NCBI RefSeq assembly: GCF_030409315.1
Contig: NZ_JAUFPS010000028.1
Location: 310,001 to 374,000 of the forward strand
Length of the DNA stretch: 64,000 nucleotides
Direction: 5' to 3'
Source of the DNA: Mucilaginibacter flavus
Lineage (GTDB): Bacteria; Bacteroidota; Bacteroidia; Sphingobacteriales; Sphingobacteriaceae
The notes under the pieces are model-generated. The model had not been told where the DNA came from, ran no database searches, and worked only from the letters and a program-made list of their open reading frames with translations. The stretch's first letter is position 1. Each line of letters opens with the position of its first letter. This document shows positions 23,745 through 32,693 of this stretch, in pieces. The position numbers and the translations under genes are program-made.

Positions 23745-26133
23745 CCTTATCGCCTGCTTTTTTATTGGTATTGCTATTGATCTGGCTTGCGGTCCGGAGG
23801 CTGATCCTTATGATTATTACGTATCCTTTTTCCATAATGACATTCAGCGTACGCAGGAATATAAATCATTCTATTTTACCGGCTATAAATTTCTTTATGA
23901 CGATGATGAACAGGTAAGCGAAGCCGCTATTAATTCGCGCGAGTGGGCTGCATACCTGGGGCATGATGTTAAACCTGTCGATGTTGAAAAGGTCATGTAC
24001 AAGTTAGGCGGTAAAACAGATTCTGTTTTGTATGAGGGCTATTTAAACGGAAAAGGCAAATTACCCGATAGCTTAAGTAATAATACCTTTTTAAAAACGC
24101 TGCCCGCCAATAAAAGTGCTCTTGGTTATTATCGGTTTGCCAAAAGTGTCGAACCCATTGCCAATATCACTTCGTATGATTATTGGAATCCGCAGCCAAG
24201 GGATACCACGTCATTAATGCAAGCCGGTAACGAGGCACTCCAAACCGCCCTAATTCAAAAAGACAGTTTCATTAAGCTACGATATTTATACCAGGCCCAG
24301 CGCCTATTACATTACGCCGGCAACGCTAAAGCCGCGATAGATGTTTACGATAAATACCTTGACGCTTATAAAGGCGAAAGCCATATAAAAGGCTGGGCTT
24401 TGGCGCTAAAGGCTGGTGAAGAACGCAGACTTAAGGATACTACAAAAGCCGCATGGTTATTTGCTAAAGTTTTTGCTGGTTATCCGGAAAGAAGGGTACA
24501 AGCTTATCGCAACTATAATTTGATGAGCGTTACCCAGGCCGATGTTTTGGAACTTGCTGCAAATAATAACGAAAAGGCGGCAATAACCGCGATTACGGCA
24601 TTCAATAAGCCGGGGTATGATATAAACGGCTTAACGGATCTTTATCAGTTTGCGCCATCATCTGATATGATTGGCGTATTGCTGATCAGAGAGATCAATA
24701 AACTGGAGGAACAACACCTAAGCGGTACGGGCATTAATAGTTATTCATCCCCCGGCATGAAGGCGCAGCAGGTAGCGGCAAAAAAGGCAGCAGATACTCA
24801 TATGGCCGCGCTTAATCTATTTTGTAATAAAGTATGGGCTGATAAAAAATATGCCGAATATCCATTGGCGCGACTGGCGCAGGCCTACATGGCCTGGATG
24901 CAAAAGGATGTTGTAAATGGCAATAAATACATTGCCGACCTTAACAACGAAAAGCTAAGTATCAAACTGAACGACCAGAAACAGATCATCGCCCTGTTAC
25001 TTAAAGCTCAGGGAGCCTTGCAGCTTAATAGTGTTAATGAAGATGGATTATTGGCGTCTTTAAAATGGCTTAATGAAAAGGTTTCCCGGGAAACTGCCGG
25101 TACAGAGGCAGAAATATCATCATGGAACTATTACGGTCAGCATCCCTTTGCACAAACTGCCCGTAACTTTTACCAGCAGGTTTTAGCGCCAATATATTTA
25201 AAACAAAAGGATACCAGTAAAGCGGCCCTGGCAATGATGATGGCCGACGCGTACGATCCCAAAAATCCGCAGGTAGGCGAAGAAACCCGGATGTTTTTTC
25301 AGCAACTGCGATCATCACCATTGATTAAAATAGCGGCCTGGCAAAAATCGCCACCAAATACAGCCTATCTTAAATTTTTAACCCAGAAGTTGGGCGTTCT
25401 TAAAAACGATTTCGTTTATGAACTATTGGGTACCGCCTACCTACGCGAACATAAATATAATGAAGCTTTTAGCGCCTTGAACCAAGTGAGCGATAAAACA
25501 CTAAATAAGTTTCCTTCAAATTACTACGATGATACCGATGTAAGCGCAGATCCATTTTTGAGCCGCCTGGCAGATTACCCTAAGGTAATGCACGAAAAAA
25601 ACGCAAAGGGGTATAACAAAAGGCAATTTGCCCAGGCGATGGCCGGCTTTCAAAAGCTTATGAAGTCCGACCCGAAAAACGCCGCTACCTATTATTTTAC
25701 CTACGCCACGGCTTTGTATAATACATCTACCTATGGCAACGCCTGGTATCTTATCAGTTATGATTGGTCGTCTACAGATTATGGGCGCGAATCGCAAAAC
25801 TATTACGATGCCGATTACATAAAATGTACCAATGCCGAAAAAGTCTTTCTGCAGGCCAAGCAGCTAAGTGCTAATGCCGATTTTAAGGCCAAATGTACCT
25901 TTATGGCCGCAAAATGCCGGCAGAAACAAATAAGGCTGCCATCGTACAGTTATCTCATCGGTAATGATTATACTAAAATGGATGCCGCCGAAAAACAGTA
26001 CGCCATAGGAGTGCGAAACAATTTTTACTTTACCGATTTGCAGAAAAACTACAGCCAGACTCCGTTTTACAAAACAGCCGTAAATGAGTGCAGTTACTTC
26101 AGAGATTTTATAGCCGCGGGTAAAAAGAAATAA
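23707..26133 (+). CDS. Large envelope protein with helical repeats, partner of the upstream lipoprotein
   Basis: 808 residues. N-terminus KKLIIFSVSLIACFFIGIAIDLACGPEADPYD has a hydrophobic segment and a lipobox-like DLACG, so it is probably an outer-membrane or periplasmic lipoprotein. The rest is largely helical with TPR-like spacing (for example KAAIDVYDKYLDAYKG and QFAQAMAGFQKLMKSDPKNAAT). Not recognised beyond that. The 38-base overlap with the upstream lipoprotein gene suggests they work together, perhaps in carbohydrate handling; this is inference. Confidence 0.65.
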   Translation: MPTLKKLIIFSVSLIACFFIGIAIDLACGPEADPYDYYVSFFHNDIQRTQEYKSFYFTGYKFLYDDDEQVSEAAINSREWAAYLGHDVKPVDVEKVMYKLGGKTDSVLYEGYLNGKGKLPDSLSNNTFLKTLPANKSALGYYRFAKSVEPIANITSYDYWNPQPRDTTSLMQAGNEALQTALIQKDSFIKLRYLYQAQRLLHYAGNAKAAIDVYDKYLDAYKGESHIKGWALALKAGEERRLKDTTKAAWLFAKVFAGYPERRVQAYRNYNLMSVTQADVLELAANNNEKAAITAITAFNKPGYDINGLTDLYQFAPSSDMIGVLLIREINKLEEQHLSGTGINSYSSPGMKAQQVAAKKAADTHMAALNLFCNKVWADKKYAEYPLARLAQAYMAWMQKDVVNGNKYIADLNNEKLSIKLNDQKQIIALLLKAQGALQLNSVNEDGLLASLKWLNEKVSRETAGTEAEISSWNYYGQHPFAQTARNFYQQVLAPIYLKQKDTSKAALAMMMADAYDPKNPQVGEETRMFFQQLRSSPLIKIAAWQKSPPNTAYLKFLTQKLGVLKNDFVYELLGTAYLREHKYNEAFSALNQVSDKTLNKFPSNYYDDTDVSADPFLSRLADYPKVMHEKNAKGYNKRQFAQAMAGFQKLMKSDPKNAATYYFTYATALYNTSTYGNAWYLISYDWSSTDYGRESQNYYDADYIKCTNAEKVFLQAKQLSANADFKAKCTFMAAKCRQKQIRLPSYSYLIGNDYTKMDAAEKQYAIGVRNNFYFTDLQKNYSQTPFYKTAVNECSYFRDFIAAGKKK

Positions 26134-26198
26134 AGGCTTTAAGAATCAGGTTGAATGCCGCCGTCTTAATTCTTGCTTCTAGCCTCTTGCCTCTAAAA

Positions 26199-27119
26199 TT
26201 AAGCTCTTGTATCGTTCCCGTTATAAATGCTCAAATAGCTTTCATAGCGGGATAGCTCGATGTCTCCTTCCTCCAAAGCTTCTAACACGGCGCAGCCAGG
26301 TTCATTAATATGGCGGCAATTGTTAAAGCGGCATTGGTTTAGGCGGGAGCGCATTTCGGGGAAAAAGTGGCTTAGTTCTTGCTTTTCTATGTCGATAACA
26401 CCTAATTCGCGAATGCCGGGGGTATCAATGATAAAGCCGCCTTGGGGTAGTTCAAACATTTCGGCAAAGGTGGTGGTGTGCATGCCTTTGTCGCTCCATT
26501 CAGATACCATGTGGGTACGCAGATCGAGGCTTGGTAACAGGGCATTGATCAGGCTTGATTTGCCAACGCCGGAATGGCCTGAGAACAGGGTTATTTTATA
26601 TTTAATCAGCTCCTGTACGGTAGCGATGTTGGTACCCTCCAATGCCGATACTTCAAAACAGGGGTAGCCTATTTTTTCGTAAATGGCTTTCAGGTCGGCC
26701 AATATCTCCAGGCCTTCATCACTAAAAAGATCAACTTTGTTAAAAATTAACCTTGCCGGAATATCATAAGCTTCGGCAGTAACCAAAAAGCGATCAATGA
26801 ATCCTAATGATGTACGGGGCGAGGCCAGGGTAACCACCAGCAGGGCTTGGTCCAGATTGGCGGCAATGATCTGGGCTTGCTTGCTCAGGTTTATCGCCTT
26901 GCGAATGATATAGTTTTTACGCTGATGCAGGTTGGTAATTACGCCGTTTTCCTGGTCGGGCTCCATTTCAAAGTCAACCACATCGCCAACGGCCAGGGGG
27001 TTGGTGGTGGTAATGCCTTTAATCCTAAACTTTCCTTTTATCCGGCAATCAATCCTTTGGCCATCGGGTGTTTGCACCTGGTACCAGCTTCCGGTCGATT
27101 TTATAAGTAATCCCTGCAT
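26199..27119 (-). CDS. rsgA: Ribosome small subunit-dependent GTPase A
   Basis: 306-residue circularly permuted GTPase that checks 30S maturation. N-terminal OB-fold (QGLLIKSTGSWYQVQTPDGQ). The GTPase motifs occur in permuted order: G4 FNKVDLF, then G1 GHSGVGKSSLINAL, then G3 DTPGIRELG. The C-terminal zinc knuckle has CRFNNCRHINEPGC. Length and motif order are normal for RsgA. Single-gene unit by spacing, 165 bases from hflX on the same strand. Confidence 0.95.
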   Translation of the reverse strand: MQGLLIKSTGSWYQVQTPDGQRIDCRIKGKFRIKGITTTNPLAVGDVVDFEMEPDQENGVITNLHQRKNYIIRKAINLSKQAQIIAANLDQALLVVTLASPRTSLGFIDRFLVTAEAYDIPARLIFNKVDLFSDEGLEILADLKAIYEKIGYPCFEVSALEGTNIATVQELIKYKITLFSGHSGVGKSSLINALLPSLDLRTHMVSEWSDKGMHTTTFAEMFELPQGGFIIDTPGIRELGVIDIEKQELSHFFPEMRSRLNQCRFNNCRHINEPGCAVLEALEEGDIELSRYESYLSIYNGNDTRA

Positions 27120-27283
27120 ATCTATTCAACTCCAAAAGTAACAAATACTATGCATACCATTGTTAAACGGATGGAAATCGGCTTTTAAGTGGTGTTTTTT
27201 ATAGTAGTGGATTAAAAACCCCTAAATGTCTGTGCTATTTTTATTGCCTCGCCCGGGGTAGCTGTATTAGGGAGCCTTCGCCC

Positions 27284-28468
27284 CTAATACAACAAATGAT
27301 CGTACGGATATCGCTCCGTATGTATCGCTTTTACTTCCTCATACAGCATCGCCCTAAACTCGTCAACATTTTCTTTTTTAGTTGCCGATATAAATATCGC
27401 CGGGCTGTTATTCTTAGCCATCCAGCTATGTTTAAAATCATCCAGCGTCAGCGGCTCGGCCTGTTGCTCTATCTGGTGATCTTCGGGCTTAAAGGCATCT
27501 ATTTTATTAAATACCGTTATCATCCGTTTATCAATGGCGCCAATATCTTTCAGGGTTTCGTTAACGGTACGAATCTGGTCTTCAAAGTTAGGGTGCGATA
27601 TATCAACCACATGGATCAATATATCGGCCTCGCGTACTTCATCCAGGGTAGATTTAAAACACTCCACCAACTGGTGAGGTAGCTTGCGGATAAATCCAAC
27701 CGTATCTGATAATAAGAAGGGCACGTTTTCAATCACTACCTTCCGCACCGTGGTATCCAACGTGGCAAACAGCTTATTTTCTGCAAACACTTCCGATTTG
27801 GAAATCATGTTCATGATGGTTGATTTACCTACGTTGGTATAACCAACTAAAGCCGTACGAACCATTTGATGGCGATTTTTGCGCTGGGTTTCGTTTTGCT
27901 TATCAATTTGTTTAAGCCTGTCTTTCAACAACGATATTTTATTCAGGATCAAGCGCCTGTCGGTCTCAATTTGTGATTCACCGGGACCGCGCATACCAAT
28001 ACCACCTTTTTGACGCTCAAGGTGGGTCCATAAACGGGTAAGGCGTGGTAATAAATATTGCAATTGCGCCAGTTCAACCTGGGTTTTGGCCTGGGCGGTT
28101 TGCGCCCGGTTGGCAAAAATATCAAGGATCAGGTTATTCCTGTCCAGTATTTTCACCTTTAGTTCGTTCTCAATATTGCGCAGCTGCGATGGCGATAGCT
28201 CGTCATCAAAAACCACCATGTCAATTTCTTCTTCAACAACAAACGCGCGGATATCTTCCAACCGGCCCGATCCTACAAACGTAGCCCTATCCGGTCGCTG
28301 TAGTTTTTGGGTAAACCATTTAACGGTTTCCCCTCCTGCAGTAGCCACCAAAAATTCAAGTTCCTCTAAATACTCTTTCTCCTGTTCGTCAGTCACGTGA
28401 GGTGTCATCACGCCAACCAAAACAGCCTTTTCCTGCTTCACAGCAGTATCATAAAATTTTTGCTTCAT
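27284..28468 (-). CDS. hflX: GTPase HflX
   Basis: 394-residue HflX, a ribosome-associated GTPase that splits stalled or heat-damaged 70S ribosomes. The N-terminal HflX domain includes FVGSGRLEDIRAF and the glycine-rich GGIGMRGPGESQIETDRR. G1 is GYTNVGKST, G3 is DTVGFIRKLPHQLVECFKST and G4 is FNKIDAF. The start MKQKFYDTAVKQEKAV is consistent with Bacteroidota homologues. Divergent from the DUF3857 gene. Confidence 0.94.
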   Translation of the reverse strand: MKQKFYDTAVKQEKAVLVGVMTPHVTDEQEKEYLEELEFLVATAGGETVKWFTQKLQRPDRATFVGSGRLEDIRAFVVEEEIDMVVFDDELSPSQLRNIENELKVKILDRNNLILDIFANRAQTAQAKTQVELAQLQYLLPRLTRLWTHLERQKGGIGMRGPGESQIETDRRLILNKISLLKDRLKQIDKQNETQRKNRHQMVRTALVGYTNVGKSTIMNMISKSEVFAENKLFATLDTTVRKVVIENVPFLLSDTVGFIRKLPHQLVECFKSTLDEVREADILIHVVDISHPNFEDQIRTVNETLKDIGAIDKRMITVFNKIDAFKPEDHQIEQQAEPLTLDDFKHSWMAKNNSPAIFISATKKENVDEFRAMLYEEVKAIHTERYPYDHLLY

Positions 28469-28674
28469 TAACTATGGTCTATCAAATCAGTTGCCAGTTT
28501 ACTAATATATACACAAACGGGTATAAATGCTTTCAAAATAGTATACTTAAATAAATGGCTGCACATCTGCAAAATTATAAAATCAAATAGATAAAGTGGT
28601 TAATAATAAGGCGCGTAAAAAATGTTTACTTATTTGTTATATTGTGCCACCGCATATCCTTGTTGCACTTTGTT

Positions 28675-30645
28675 ATGAACAAACTCCTTATCCTGCTATT
28701 GCCCGCTGTTTTTGCCCTCAATGCCCAGGCGCAAACCGATCCTGTTTATATGCCTTTTGGCAAAATAAACAACTCCGATCTGGAAATGACCAAATGTGAC
28801 TTTGAGCCAGATGCCAATGCCGAAGTGCTTTTTAATAAGGGCGATGTTTATTACGATGCTGCTTTTAACATAGAGGGCGAATACCACAAACGAATAAAGA
28901 TATTTAATGATAAGGGCAAGGATGAAGCCAACATCCGGATTGAATTTTATGGAGGTAATAAGCTGGAGCATGTTACTGATGTACAGGCCGAAACCATTAA
29001 TTTGGTTAATGGTAAACCCGAAATTACTAAAGTAGACAAAAAGCTTATTTATACACAAGCCATTGATAAGGTACGCAGCGCCATCGTTTTTTCGATGCCC
29101 AATATTAAACCAGGCTCGGTTATAGAGTATAAATACAAATTTATAAGTCAATCCTTCAGCAATTTCCCATCCTGGGATTTTCAGGAAAGAATACCTACAC
29201 GGTATAGCGAATTGGATACGTCTATTCCGGATATATTATATTTCAGAGAAACCCGGCGCGCCTGGCAGCCCTATTTTAAAATAGAACGCCACAGCGATGC
29301 CCGAAGCATTGGTAGCGGTACCGACGTAGTAATGTATAACGTAGAACGGGAAAACAGGGTGTTGATAAACGTACCATCCCTAAATGACGAGCCCTACATG
29401 CGCTCATATGCCGATAACTTACTCACCCTTCATTTTAACCTTACTTCAGTAAAATCCACCTATGGTGTTTTTAAATCCTACTCAGATAGCTGGGCCAAAG
29501 TAGGTGGAATTATAGCTGATGACGAAGATTTTGGCGGTCAGCTTAAACGTAAACTCAACGGAGAGGACGTCATTATTGCTAAAGCAAAGGCTCTTAAAAC
29601 CGATAATGAAAAAATTGCTTACGTTTTTAATACCGTAAGAGACGTAATGAAGTGGGATAGTGTTGACCGCTGGTATACCACCGATGGCACATACCGCGCC
29701 TGGGAAAAGAAAACAGGAAATTCGGCCGAGGTTAATATCATTTTATATCACCTGCTTAAACAATCGGGGGTAAAAGCTTATCCTATGATTGTAAGCACCC
29801 GTGATCATGGGAAGGTGGCACATTATAATACCTCGCTATCGCAGTTTAACAGGGCTGTAGTTTACGTGCCTGTTGATACTACTAAAGAATATATACTGGA
29901 CGCAACCGGTAAGTATAATTTGTATAACGAAACCCCGGACGTATTACTCAATTCCGAAGGTCTTTATATTGATAAGGCCACTGACCAGTTTGATATGGTT
30001 TATATTAAAAGGCAAAAACCGGTGCGACAGGTGGTTATGATAGCTGCTGATATATTGCCCGAAAGTAAAATAACCGGAACAGCCAACATTGTAAGCTACG
30101 GCTATAACAAGATAAACAACACCCGTCGTTACAAAACAGATGGCGAAAAGAAATATATAGATTTTATAAGGAATAATGATAATAACCTTAAAATATCATC
30201 CCTAAAAATGAACAATATGGAGGTTGATACCCTCCCTTTAACACAGGATCTGACTTTTAACCTGGAGCTTAACGGATCAGACGGCAATTACATATACTTT
30301 AATCCAAATTTATTCAGTGCCATGCGCATAAATCCGTTTTTAAGCGAAACACGATCCACCGATATTGACTTTGGGTACTTGAATAAGTATGAGTTAGTTG
30401 GCCGTTACAAGTTACCAGCGGGTTACAAAATAGATATTTTACCCAAAAGTGGCATCATGATCATGGAAGACAAAACCATCAGCTTTAAAAGAATGATAGC
30501 CGAAGATGAAGGATATGTACAGGTAAGATATGTTATTGAGTACAAAACAATCCACTACAACAGAGAAAGCTATAACGAATTAAGGCAGTTTTACAAGCAA
30601 ATGCATGAAATGCTTAACGAACAAATTGTGTTAAAAAAGGGATAG
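28675..30645 (+). CDS. Exported DUF3857/transglutaminase-like protein, paralogue 1, catalytic residues lost
   Basis: 656 residues from the ATG at 28675 with a signal peptide (MNKLLILLLPAVFALNAQAQ); the longer frame from 28642 was rejected. An N-terminal DUF3857 beta-domain (EYHKRIKIFNDKGKDEANIRIEFYG) is followed by a transglutaminase-like core. The catalytic Cys position, GDCKAL in the third paralogue, is GNSAEV here, so Cys is Ser. The His position NH is NR. The Asp in LDAT is kept. It is therefore likely a non-enzymatic relative, periplasmic or surface-exposed. First of three tandem paralogues. Confidence 0.78.
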   Translation: MNKLLILLLPAVFALNAQAQTDPVYMPFGKINNSDLEMTKCDFEPDANAEVLFNKGDVYYDAAFNIEGEYHKRIKIFNDKGKDEANIRIEFYGGNKLEHVTDVQAETINLVNGKPEITKVDKKLIYTQAIDKVRSAIVFSMPNIKPGSVIEYKYKFISQSFSNFPSWDFQERIPTRYSELDTSIPDILYFRETRRAWQPYFKIERHSDARSIGSGTDVVMYNVERENRVLINVPSLNDEPYMRSYADNLLTLHFNLTSVKSTYGVFKSYSDSWAKVGGIIADDEDFGGQLKRKLNGEDVIIAKAKALKTDNEKIAYVFNTVRDVMKWDSVDRWYTTDGTYRAWEKKTGNSAEVNIILYHLLKQSGVKAYPMIVSTRDHGKVAHYNTSLSQFNRAVVYVPVDTTKEYILDATGKYNLYNETPDVLLNSEGLYIDKATDQFDMVYIKRQKPVRQVVMIAADILPESKITGTANIVSYGYNKINNTRRYKTDGEKKYIDFIRNNDNNLKISSLKMNNMEVDTLPLTQDLTFNLELNGSDGNYIYFNPNLFSAMRINPFLSETRSTDIDFGYLNKYELVGRYKLPAGYKIDILPKSGIMIMEDKTISFKRMIAEDEGYVQVRYVIEYKTIHYNRESYNELRQFYKQMHEMLNEQIVLKKG

Positions 30646-30751
30646 CTCCCACGCCCCAAAAAACGCTAATACAATCAAAGCCAAAAAAAGTTTTATTTAT
30701 TATGAATGTATCTTCCATTTATTATATTCGTCGTGATTAAACCTTATTGAC

Positions 30752-32686
30752 ATGAACAAGCTTTTTGCCCTGCTTTGCCTGGGCACCTTAACCATCACTG
30801 CAAACGCTCAAACCGCTGCCCCTGTACCAACCGCGCAATCATTCGGAAAAGTTGATAAAGCCGACCTGGAAATGACCAAGTGCGATTTTGAACCCGATGC
30901 CAATGCCGAAATCCTTTTTGATAAAGGAGATACCTATTTTGATACCCAATACAACATCAATACCGACAGGCATAAACGAATCAAGATATTTAATGATAAC
31001 GGAAAAGAGGAAGCCAACATTCGCATTGAATATTACAGCTATAACCGGGCAGAATATATTACCGGTTTGCAGGCCGAAACTATCAACCTAACAAACGGTG
31101 TTATTGAGCCTATCAAAGTTGATAAAAAGCAAATTTTTACCGAGGCTGTTGATAAATACCACTCGGCTTTGGTATTCTCGTTCCCCAATGTAAAACCAGG
31201 TAGCATCATTGAATATAAATACCGCCTTACAAGTGTTTCTATAGATGCTTTTCCCGATTGGTATTTTCAAAATGATTTGCCAACCCGTTACAGCGAACTG
31301 AATACCAATACACCAGAGTTTTTGACTTATAAACGGTTAACCAATTTGCATTCGCCATACGTGGTTGATAAAACAAGTTCATCAAATACACGTACCGAGG
31401 CTATGGCTAACATCCCATCATTAAAAGATGAGCCATTTATGGATGCCCGTAACGATAATTCTGAACGGATACTTTTTCAATTATTGAGCATCCGCATACC
31501 GGGCTATTATTATCCAAACTTTCAGGATTCATGGGAAAAAGTTGGTCAAAACAGGATCAATAATGAGGATTTTGGTGGTCAGTTAAATAGGAAACTTACC
31601 GGCGAAGAGGTAATTATTGCCAAAGCCAAAGCGCTTAAAACTGACGATGAAAAAATAGCATACATTTTTAACGAGGTTAAAAACACCATGAAATGGAATG
31701 ATGTGTACGATATAAACTCTACCGATGGCACCCCAAAAGCCTGGGAAAAAAAGGTTGGCAACTCGGCCGAGGTAAACATCATCCTTTATCACCTGTTAAA
31801 AAAATCGGGATTAAATGTTCATCCAATGATGGTAAGCACCCGTAAAAACGGGCGTATTAATCCAGGCTACCCAAGCTATTACCAGTTTAACAGCGCTGTG
31901 GCTTACATACCGGTTGATAGTGCCAAATATTATGTGCTTGATGCAACCAGTAAATACAATTTGTATAACCAAATCCCGGTTAACTTTTTAAATTCATTTG
32001 GCTTATCGCTCGATGGCGAAAATAAGGCTTACGATTTGCAGTTTTTACAACAGCCAGACCCTGTTCGTCAGATTGTGTTGATAAACGCCGAAATTAAGCC
32101 TGATGGTAAAATGGCTGGCACTGCAGATATCAGCAGTTTTAGCTACAACAAAATGAATTATACCAAAAAGTATAAAACAGACGGCGAAAAAAAATTTAAC
32201 GACTACATCCGCGAGGACAACAACAACCTCAAAATATCATCGCTTGCGTTTGAAAACATGGATGTTGATACGTTACCACTAAGGCAAAAGATCAATTTTA
32301 ACCTCGACCTTACCGGCGGCGATGAAAACTATATCTATTTTAATTCAAACATTTTTACCGGGCTTAAAACTAACCCGTTTTTAGCCGAGAACCGTTTTAC
32401 CGATATTGATTTTGGTTACCGCGACAACTACGCTATCACCGGTATTTTTAAAATACCAGCCGGTTATAAGGTAGATGTTTTGCCTAAAAGCCTGAGTATG
32501 GCTATCCCCGACGGAACGGTAGTTTGCAAACGCCTGGTGGCCGAGCAGGACGGCTCCATTATGGTGCGCTTCAACATCGACCATAAGAAGTCGATGTATT
32601 TTAAAGAAAACTACCCCGAGTTTCGTGAGTTTTGTAAAAAAATGTATGACATGCTTAACGAGCAGATAGTACTTAAAAAAGGTTAA
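30752..32686 (+). CDS. Exported DUF3857/transglutaminase-like protein, paralogue 2, catalytic residues lost
   Basis: 644 residues, signal peptide MNKLFALLCLGTLTITANAQ. It is highly similar to paralogue 1 throughout, including DLEMTKCDFEPDANAE near the N-terminus and KKMYDMLNEQIVLKKG at the end, so this is a recent tandem duplication. The transglutaminase site is degenerate in the same way: GNSAEV in place of GDCKAL, and FNSAVAYIPV where a His is expected. It lies 106 bases after paralogue 1 and 7 bases before paralogue 3. Confidence 0.78.
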   Translation: MNKLFALLCLGTLTITANAQTAAPVPTAQSFGKVDKADLEMTKCDFEPDANAEILFDKGDTYFDTQYNINTDRHKRIKIFNDNGKEEANIRIEYYSYNRAEYITGLQAETINLTNGVIEPIKVDKKQIFTEAVDKYHSALVFSFPNVKPGSIIEYKYRLTSVSIDAFPDWYFQNDLPTRYSELNTNTPEFLTYKRLTNLHSPYVVDKTSSSNTRTEAMANIPSLKDEPFMDARNDNSERILFQLLSIRIPGYYYPNFQDSWEKVGQNRINNEDFGGQLNRKLTGEEVIIAKAKALKTDDEKIAYIFNEVKNTMKWNDVYDINSTDGTPKAWEKKVGNSAEVNIILYHLLKKSGLNVHPMMVSTRKNGRINPGYPSYYQFNSAVAYIPVDSAKYYVLDATSKYNLYNQIPVNFLNSFGLSLDGENKAYDLQFLQQPDPVRQIVLINAEIKPDGKMAGTADISSFSYNKMNYTKKYKTDGEKKFNDYIREDNNNLKISSLAFENMDVDTLPLRQKINFNLDLTGGDENYIYFNSNIFTGLKTNPFLAENRFTDIDFGYRDNYAITGIFKIPAGYKVDVLPKSLSMAIPDGTVVCKRLVAEQDGSIMVRFNIDHKKSMYFKENYPEFREFCKKMYDMLNEQIVLKKG

Positions 32687-32693
32687 TAACACA

